From the NCBI GenBank assembly GCA_030428945.1, contig JAUIEC010000005.1, positions 124,001-188,000 of the forward strand: 64,000 nucleotides of DNA, read 5' to 3'. Made by a program: the position numbers and the translations under genes. Source of the DNA: Phycisphaerae bacterium (lineage in GTDB: Bacteria; Planctomycetota; Phycisphaerae; UBA1845; Fen-1342). The notes below the pieces were generated by a model, which was not told the origin of the DNA, searched no databases, and was given only the letters and a program-made list of their open reading frames with translations. Of this stretch, positions 57,797 through 64,000 are shown piece by piece. Position 1 is the stretch's first letter; every line of letters begins with the position of its first letter.

Positions 57797-59434
57797 TCAG
57801 GGTTCGCCGACGCGCAGGCCGATCATCGTCTGGTCGTCGGCCTGTTCCGCCAGGCCGACGAAGCGGCGGACATCCCAGTGCATGTTCTTGAGAGCCTGCT
57901 GGGGCGCGAGCTTGCCGTACCGGCGGACCAGCTTCGACAGCCGGCGACGCCCGAGCAGTTCGCCCCGGAAGTTGTTCGCCTCGACGATCCCGTCCGTGTA
58001 GAGCAGGATGAAGTCGCCCGGCCGGATCCGCAGGCTGTACTGCTGGTAGGTCTCCTGTTCGCGGATGCCGAGCACTAGCCCGCCATCCTCGGGCTGCATC
58101 ACGTCGTCGTCGCGGCGCAGCATCAGCGGGTCGTGGCCCGCGTTGGCGAAGTGCAGCGTGCGACCGTCGGCCGTCACCGCGATCGCGATCAGCGAAACGA
58201 ACTCCGCCGGCGTCGTCTCGCGGCAGACCTGCCGGTTCAGCCGCGTCATCAGGTCGCCCAGGTCCGCCGCGTCCTCGGCCAGGGCCCGCAGCGCCCCGCG
58301 GGTGCTGGCCATCAGCATCGCGGCCGCGGCTCCGTGTCCGACGACATCTCCGACGACGGCCGCGAGTTGTCCGTCTCGGAACGTGAACATGTCGCAGAAA
58401 TCGCCGCCGAGGTGCCAGCTCGGCTCGAACAGCATCGCGGCCTGCACGCTGGAATGCGGCGGAATCGCCACGCTCATCATCCGGTTCTGCACATCGCCGG
58501 CCAGGGCCAGTTGCCGCTCGTTCTCGATGTACCGCAGCCGCTCGGCAACCCGCTGCGCGTTGTCGATCGCCGTGGCCGCCTGCGAGGCGACCGCCCGCAG
58601 CATGCTCTCCTCGCTGGCCCGGAAACGCTTGACCCGGTCGGCATAGACCCGCAGCACGCCGACCGGCCGGCCGCGATGGAACAGCCCGGCCGTCAGCCCG
58701 CTGCGGATGCCGAGGTTGGCGACCTCTTCGCGGAACGGAATCCGCTGATCGGTCTGGGCGTCCTCGATGTAGACCAGTTCGCCGCGCAGGGCCCGGTCGT
58801 CGATCGGGCTCTCGGACCGCAGGACGACGCCGCGGTCGGCATAGCGCCGCGAAAGGTTGTAGGCCGCGGCGATCCGCAGTTCACCCATCTCGCGGTCATA
58901 CAGGCGCAGGCTGGCATAGCGGCAGTGCATCACCCGGGCCGTTTCGCGGACGACACTCTCGAGGAATTCCTCGAGCTGGGTTTCGCCCGCCAGCAGGCGG
59001 CCGAGTTCGCCGACCAGTTCGAGTCCCCCGGTCGCCGTGTGCAGCCGGGCCGCGTTGGCGCACCAGTGGCTCAGCACACGCGCGATCCAGCGGGCCGACC
59101 GGACCAGTTCCTCGTGCCGATCGGGGCAGTTGACGGCCGAGGCCGGCTCGCCGACCGCGACGAAGCCGACGCGGGTCGACCCGGTGAAGACCGGCACCAG
59201 GATGCAGTTGCGCGGCCCGATCGCCATGCCGCACCAGGCCGGCGTCTCGGCGCCCCCGCCAGGCAGGGTCTCGTCGATGTTCAGCAGCGTCGGGAGGACA
59301 TCGGCCCCGATGCCGGCCGCCGCCAGGCGCGGACCGGACTCGTCATAGGCCGCCACGATCCCGCACGTGAGCCGCGCGCAGCCGCCGAGGAAGTCCTCCA
59401 GGGTCGGGATTTCGATCAGGTTGCTGAGCTGCAA
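57797..59434 (-). CDS. GAF-domain SpoIIE/PP2C-type serine phosphatase
   Basis: Taking a TTG start at 59434 (MQLSNLIEIPTLEDFLGG), the protein has about 545 residues. The first 150 residues are sensor-like. A GAF domain follows (about 150-305; HCRYASLRLYDREMGEL), then a coiled-coil linker and a SpoIIE-type PPM phosphatase (about 330-545). The metal ligands are visible in LGGDFCDMF, VVGDVVGHGAAAAMLM, FANAGHDPLM and LLYTDGIVEANN. It should dephosphorylate a partner regulator, typically an anti-sigma-factor antagonist, in response to a GAF signal. An ATG at 59524 would add 30 non-coding-looking residues. No partner kinase is in the window. Confidence 0.85.
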   Translation of the reverse strand: MQLSNLIEIPTLEDFLGGCARLTCGIVAAYDESGPRLAAAGIGADVLPTLLNIDETLPGGGAETPAWCGMAIGPRNCILVPVFTGSTRVGFVAVGEPASAVNCPDRHEELVRSARWIARVLSHWCANAARLHTATGGLELVGELGRLLAGETQLEEFLESVVRETARVMHCRYASLRLYDREMGELRIAAAYNLSRRYADRGVVLRSESPIDDRALRGELVYIEDAQTDQRIPFREEVANLGIRSGLTAGLFHRGRPVGVLRVYADRVKRFRASEESMLRAVASQAATAIDNAQRVAERLRYIENERQLALAGDVQNRMMSVAIPPHSSVQAAMLFEPSWHLGGDFCDMFTFRDGQLAAVVGDVVGHGAAAAMLMASTRGALRALAEDAADLGDLMTRLNRQVCRETTPAEFVSLIAIAVTADGRTLHFANAGHDPLMLRRDDDVMQPEDGGLVLGIREQETYQQYSLRIRPGDFILLYTDGIVEANNFRGELLGRRRLSKLVRRYGKLAPQQALKNMHWDVRRFVGLAEQADDQTMIGLRVGEP

Positions 59435-59643
59435 GCGTTGCGGTCTCCACGAGCAATGCCGCTGCGTCGCGGGCAGCGGCCCGAGTCCTTGGCCGGCCGG
59501 GTCCGATCGGGCCCGGCCCCGCATTGTAGCACCGTCGCCGCAGGCTGCCCGCCTGTCGGCCGCGGCCGGCGTGGCATCGCCCGGGCGGCTCGGGTAGGAT
59601 GCCCCGCGACACTGGATTCTCTCTCCCGCAGGAGCAAACCCGC

Positions 59644-60804
<1,161 letters not shown>

Positions 60805-60814
60805 CGGTGACCGG

Positions 60815-60894
60815 GTGAATGGGTGAAGGAGTGAAAGAGGCTGGCTACCAGGCCCTCCGTCCTCCTTCACCCTTTCACTCCTTCACTTTTTCAC
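60815..60894. repeat. GTGAAGGAGTGAAAG inverted repeat after sucC
   Basis: The left part (60823-60838, GTGAAGGAGTGAAAGA) pairs with the right part (60871-60886, CCTTTCACTCCTTCAC) at 15 of 16 positions. It lies just past the sucC stop and ends 14 bp before hldE. Confidence 0.7.
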
Positions 60895-60907
60895 TTACGA
60901 GTGTCGT

Positions 60908-62392
60908 ATGGACGCGCAACTGCTCCAGATTGTTGAACGCTTCGCCGATCAGCGGATCCTGCTGGTCGGCGATTTCATGCTGGACCGGTACATCTCCGGC
61001 GACGCCGAACGGATCAGCCCCGAAGCACCGGTCCCCGTGCTGCGCGTCGTCGAACAGGAGGAGCGGGTCGGCGGCGCCGGCGCGGTGGCACTCAACATCG
61101 CCGCCCTGACCGCCGGCGTGACCTGCTTCGGCCTGCTGGGCGAAGACGCGGCCGGACTGGCCGTCCGCGCCCAGCTCGAACGAGCCGGCGCCGATACCGG
61201 CGGAATGCTCGCGGCCGGCGACCGTCCCACCACCACCAAGATCCGCTTTGTCGGCCTGGCCGAGCATCGCCACCGCCAGCAGTTGCTGCGGGTGGACGAC
61301 GAAGTCGCACGCCCGATCGGTGCCGAACAGATCGAGCAGCTTGCCGCGCGGGTCGTCGCGGCGCTGCCCGGCGCGGGCGCCGTCTGCCTGGAAGACTATG
61401 CCAAGGGCGTGCTGGCCCCGGACCTGTGCCAGCGGGTCATCGCGGCCGCCCGGGCCGCCGGCGTGCCGGTGCTGATCGACCCGTGCCGCGGCGGCGGCTG
61501 GGACAAGTACCGCGGCGCGACCCTGATGACCCCCAACCGGGCCGAACTCGAACAGGCGGCCGGGGATGCGGTCGGCGATGCGGACCTGCCCGCCGTGGCC
61601 GCCCGGCTGACGGCCGACCTGGACCTGGACGCGCTGGTCGTCACGCTCGGCCGCGACGGGGCCCTGCTGGTCCGCCGCGACGGCACCGCGACACGCTTCC
61701 CGACCCAGCCGCGGGCGGTCTACGACAACACCGGCGCCGGCGATGCGGTCCTGGCGATGATCGCCGTCGCCCTGGCGGCCGAGGCGAAACTCGAACAGGC
61801 GGTGCGGCTCTCGAACGTGGCCGGCGGCCTGGAGGTCAGCAAGTTCGGCTGCGTGCCGATTGCCCGGGACGAAGTGATCGGCGAACTGCAGGCGGGCTAC
61901 GACCAGCGGCGCGGCAAGCTGCGGACGGTGGCGGAACTGCAGGCCGAACTGCAGGCCCGTCGTCAGCGGGGCGAGACGGCCGTGTTCACGAATGGCTGCT
62001 TCGACCTGCTGCATCCGGGGCACGTGGAACTGCTGGAGCGCTCGCGGGCGCTCGGCAGCCTGCTGGTGGTCGGGTTGAACAGCGACGCCAGCGTGCGGGC
62101 CCAGGGCAAGGGTGACGATCGCCCGATCCGCAACGAGCGCGATCGCACGCGGATGCTGGCCGCCCTGGAAGCGGTCGATTACGTCGTGCTGTTCGACGAT
62201 CCGTCGGTGCAGGGCCTGATCCAGCAGGTCGCCCCGGACGTGCTGGTCAAGGGTGGCGACTACGAGCTGCACGAAGTGGTCGGCGGCGACTTCGTCCAGG
62301 GTCGCGGCGGGCGGGTCGAGATCATCCCGTTCGTCAGCGGGCACGGCACGACCGAGGAACTGCGTCGGATTCGCGCGATGGAGCTGCCATGA
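60908..62392 (+). CDS. hldE: Bifunctional heptose kinase/adenylyltransferase HldE
   Basis: The 494-residue protein has two domains. Residues about 1-325 are a PfkB-type kinase (LLVGDFMLDRYISGDAERISPEAPVP; catalytic loop VYDNTGAGDAVLAM) that makes heptose 1,7-bisphosphate. Residues about 350-490 are a nucleotidyltransferase (AVFTNGCFDLLHPGHVELL) that makes ADP-heptose. This serves LPS inner-core synthesis. The stop overlaps gmhA by 4 bp (ATGA), and gmhA supplies the sedoheptulose isomerase of the same pathway. Confidence 0.94.
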   Translation: MDAQLLQIVERFADQRILLVGDFMLDRYISGDAERISPEAPVPVLRVVEQEERVGGAGAVALNIAALTAGVTCFGLLGEDAAGLAVRAQLERAGADTGGMLAAGDRPTTTKIRFVGLAEHRHRQQLLRVDDEVARPIGAEQIEQLAARVVAALPGAGAVCLEDYAKGVLAPDLCQRVIAAARAAGVPVLIDPCRGGGWDKYRGATLMTPNRAELEQAAGDAVGDADLPAVAARLTADLDLDALVVTLGRDGALLVRRDGTATRFPTQPRAVYDNTGAGDAVLAMIAVALAAEAKLEQAVRLSNVAGGLEVSKFGCVPIARDEVIGELQAGYDQRRGKLRTVAELQAELQARRQRGETAVFTNGCFDLLHPGHVELLERSRALGSLLVVGLNSDASVRAQGKGDDRPIRNERDRTRMLAALEAVDYVVLFDDPSVQGLIQQVAPDVLVKGGDYELHEVVGGDFVQGRGGRVEIIPFVSGHGTTEELRRIRAMELP

Positions 62393-62961
62393 ACCCGCGC
62401 CCCTGGAGCCAGGTGCACGCCGAGCACCTCGACGTGATCGGACAACTCGCCGCGGCCGGCCCGCTGCTGGACGAGATGGCCGCGTTGCTGATCGACTGCA
62501 TCCGCGGCGGCGGGCGAATCTACCTCTTCGGCAACGGCGGCAGCGCGGCCGACGCCGAGCACATCGCGACGGAACTGCTCGGGCGGTTCAAGCTGGACCG
62601 GCGGGCCCTGCCGGCGATCGCGCTGAGCGCGAACACCTCGACGATGACGGCGATCGGCAACGACCTGGGCTACGACCGGGTCTTCGCGCGGCAGCTCGAG
62701 GGACTCATCACCGGCGGCGACGTGGCCTGGGCGATCAGCACCAGCGGCAACTCGCCGAATGTCCTGGCCGCGATCGAAGTCGCCCGCAGCGCCGACGCCC
62801 GGGTGATCGGCTTCAGCGGACGCGGCGGCGGCGCGATGGCCGACGCCTGCGACCTGCTCCTGCGGGTGCCGCACGACAAGAGCGACCGGATCCAGGAAGG
62901 ACACGAACTCGCCTATCACTACCTGTGCGAACGCATCGAGGCCAGCTTCGCTGGCCCGTGA
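62389..62961 (+). CDS. gmhA: Sedoheptulose 7-phosphate isomerase GmhA
   Basis: The 190-residue SIS-domain protein has the family loop GNGGSAADAEHIATELLGRF. It has ALSANTSTMTAIGNDLGYD, WAISTSGNSPNVLAAI and the catalytic region EGHELAYHYLCERIE. It converts sedoheptulose 7-phosphate to D-glycero-D-manno-heptose 7-phosphate, the substrate of HldE. The length is standard. It is coupled to hldE by a 4-bp overlap, and together they indicate a heptose-containing LPS or surface glycan. Confidence 0.93.
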   Translation: MNPRPWSQVHAEHLDVIGQLAAAGPLLDEMAALLIDCIRGGGRIYLFGNGGSAADAEHIATELLGRFKLDRRALPAIALSANTSTMTAIGNDLGYDRVFARQLEGLITGGDVAWAISTSGNSPNVLAAIEVARSADARVIGFSGRGGGAMADACDLLLRVPHDKSDRIQEGHELAYHYLCERIEASFAGP

Positions 62962-63040
62962 ACAGGTGAATGGGTGAAAGCGTGAATGAGTACTTCGCGA
63001 TGCAAGCCTCCTTCACTCGTCCACGCCTTCACCTTTTCAC
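62959..63040. repeat. GTGAA-type inverted repeat at gmhA 3' end
   Basis: A run of GTGAACAGGTGAATGGGTGAAAG units (62959-62990) is followed by CCTTCACTCGTCCACGCC and CTTCACCTTTTCAC (63011-63040), loosely complementary to it. It is a decayed copy of the hairpins at 735 and 60815. Confidence 0.55.
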
Positions 63041-63053
63041 GGAACCGATCAGT

Positions 63054-63416
63054 TTGCTCGCACAGGATCCGCTCTTTGTTCGTGGCAACCAGGCCGAGGC
63101 CGCCGTCTGGTGGCTGATCGCGGCCGTGTTCGCCTGGTGCGCCTGGAGCCAGACGGGCGTGAAACGCAGGCAATGCCTGCAGGCCCTGGTGGTCTTCTTC
63201 GCGTTCGGGCTGTCGGACCTGGTCGAGATCCGCACCGGCGCCTGGTGGCGGCCGTGGTGGCTGCTGCTCTGGAAGACTGCCTGCGTCGTGGCGATGGTCT
63301 GGCTGCTCTGGAGTACCCGCAAGAAAGGGAGCGAGGGAGCGGGGGAGCGAGGGAGCGAGGAAGAGAGCGCAGCAGAGAGCGAGGGAACCGGGAACACGGA
63401 GCCGGGAACCGATTGA
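63054..63416 (+). CDS. Small membrane protein of unknown function with repeat-derived tail
   Basis: The frame encodes three membrane segments (AAVWWLIAAVFAWCAWS, ALVVFFAFGLSDLVEI, WLLLWKTACVVAMVWLL) separated by short charged loops. The phrase FGLSDLVEIRTGAWWRPWW is distinctive, but I do not recognise the family. I place the start at TTG 63054; ATG codons at 62970 and 63000 lie inside the inverted repeat. The last 40 residues (KKGSEGAGERGSEEES...) are a translation of a GGGAGCGA repeat array, so the tail may have been gained by read-through into the repeat. Confidence 0.6.
   Translation: MLAQDPLFVRGNQAEAAVWWLIAAVFAWCAWSQTGVKRRQCLQALVVFFAFGLSDLVEIRTGAWWRPWWLLLWKTACVVAMVWLLWSTRKKGSEGAGERGSEEESAAESEGTGNTEPGTD
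63328..63385. repeat. (GGGAGCGA)n array inside a membrane-protein gene
   Basis: Units AGGGAGCGAGGGAGCGGGGG recur here in frame with the membrane-protein gene, giving its Gly/Ser/Glu-rich tail. Nearby, 63481-63520 holds the fragment AAGGGTGGGGGACTGT of the composite repeat block. Confidence 0.6.
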
Positions 63417-63585
63417 TTGCGGATCGCGGAGTTCGGAGTTCGGAGTTCCGGAATCGTGGGTGCGATCCCTGGCACCGGGTGCCCCGCCCTGGAGCGCAGC
63501 GGAAGGGTGGGGGACTGTCAGACCGCAAGGCGAAACGAACCGTCGCCGCCAATGCGGATCGATCCGCAACGAGAAGGGTGAGTCC

Positions 63586-64000
63586 TTGCGCAAGCCGTAC
63601 CGCGCGCTACTGATGATCCCGGCGTTCCTGCTTAACCTGGCCGGGTTCGGCATGTGCCTGTTGGTCTCTCTCATCCTCTGGAGCCTGGTCGGCACGAGCG
63701 AAGGCGACGGCCCGTGGTCATGGGTTCCGTCACTTCTGTTCGCGGTACCGTTCGGTTTGAACCTGTTCCTGTTTATCTGGTGCAACACGACTCGCTGGCG
63801 AGTCAGCCTGTTGCTCGCGTGGATTGGAAACCTGGGGCTGGCCGTAACGCTGGCTGCACTCCTGGCAGACGAGGTTCGCGACCTGCTCGCCGGCATGCCC
63901 TGGCGTGTCGGACGGGCTCGGCCGGTGCCGCTGTGGTTCGCCCTCGCACCGGTCCTCTCGCTACTGGTCCTGCACCTTGCGCCTCCTGGCAGCCAGAATG
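63586..64000 (+). CDS. Membrane protein, 3' end outside window
   Basis: The frame opens at TTG 63586 (LRKPYRALLMIPAFLLNLAGFG) with GAAGGGTG upstream and is open to the end of the window. It gives 138 codons with about four membrane segments (MIPAFLLNLAGFGMCLLVSL; LLFAVPFGLNLFLFIW; LLLAWIGNLGLAVTLAALL; FALAPVLSLLVLHLA). The product is not recognised. An ATG at 63613 is an alternative start. It follows the previous small membrane protein on the same strand. Confidence 0.65.
   Translation, partial: MRKPYRALLMIPAFLLNLAGFGMCLLVSLILWSLVGTSEGDGPWSWVPSLLFAVPFGLNLFLFIWCNTTRWRVSLLLAWIGNLGLAVTLAALLADEVRDLLAGMPWRVGRARPVPLWFALAPVLSLLVLHLAPPGSQN

Overview
The window reads as chromosomal DNA from a GC-rich, Gram-negative, didermic bacterium. 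The best guess is a member of the Planctomycetota close to Phycisphaerae. This is inferred from dockerin-like C-termini of the type D-x-N-x-D-G-x-V-D-L-S-D-L on secreted proteins, alanine at position -1 in several pseudopilin leaders, a BatD/BatE pair, frequent GTG and TTG starts, and LPS heptose genes. I see no rRNA, tRNA, CRISPR array, prophage or insertion sequence. About 38 protein genes can be supported; two are cut by the window edges.

Layout. 1-3.4 kb: the end of accC, a phosphoglycerate-dehydrogenase-like protein that lacks its catalytic residues, and a secreted cyclophilin. 3.3-31.5 kb, minus strand: a type II secretion (T2SS) locus. Read 5' to 3' it runs gspF, gspG, an unrelated TetR / secreted protein / zinc-ribbon module, then gspH-I-J-K, a PilM/PilN-like GspL, a PilO/GspM-like protein, and after a 475-bp gap a single 12.9-kb gene for a 4313-residue secretin. 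Two lipoproteins and an MreD-like protein follow the secretin in a tightly packed tail. gspC, gspE and the prepilin peptidase are not in the window.

31.6-35.8 kb: a degenerate DEAD-box protein and BatD/BatE-like proteins. 35.9-43.5 kb, minus strand: a methyltransferase and a specialised fatty-acyl cluster (ketosynthase, ketosynthase-like partner without catalytic residues, ACP, two FabZ-type dehydratases, LpxL-type acyltransferase), with an Mrp/ApbC ATPase upstream. 43.6-49.2 kb: a ClC channel, a small unknown protein, a class V aminotransferase and HslU. 49.3-55.2 kb: four secreted proteins, each ending in a dockerin-like calcium-binding pair. 55.2-64 kb: a phosphodiesterase-TPR protein, a GAF-SpoIIE phosphatase, SucC, HldE, GmhA and two small membrane proteins.

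The most striking object is the secretin. Ordinary GspD proteins have about four N-domains (N0-N3) before the C-terminal channel domain. This one carries about 41 Secretin_N-type repeat signatures in a row, then one normal secretin domain. If the domains stack, it would form an exceptionally long periplasmic conduit. The immediately downstream lipoprotein is a candidate pilotin, and the four dockerin-tailed proteins are plausible but unproven substrates.

Many intergenic regions carry dispersed repeats: (GGGAGCGA)n arrays, a hairpin with GGTGCG-CATCGACGC arms, 26-bp units containing GAGCGAGCGCCGGGTG, and GTGAAGGAGTGAAAG inverted repeats. They lie mostly at gene 3' ends and recur in a fixed composite order.
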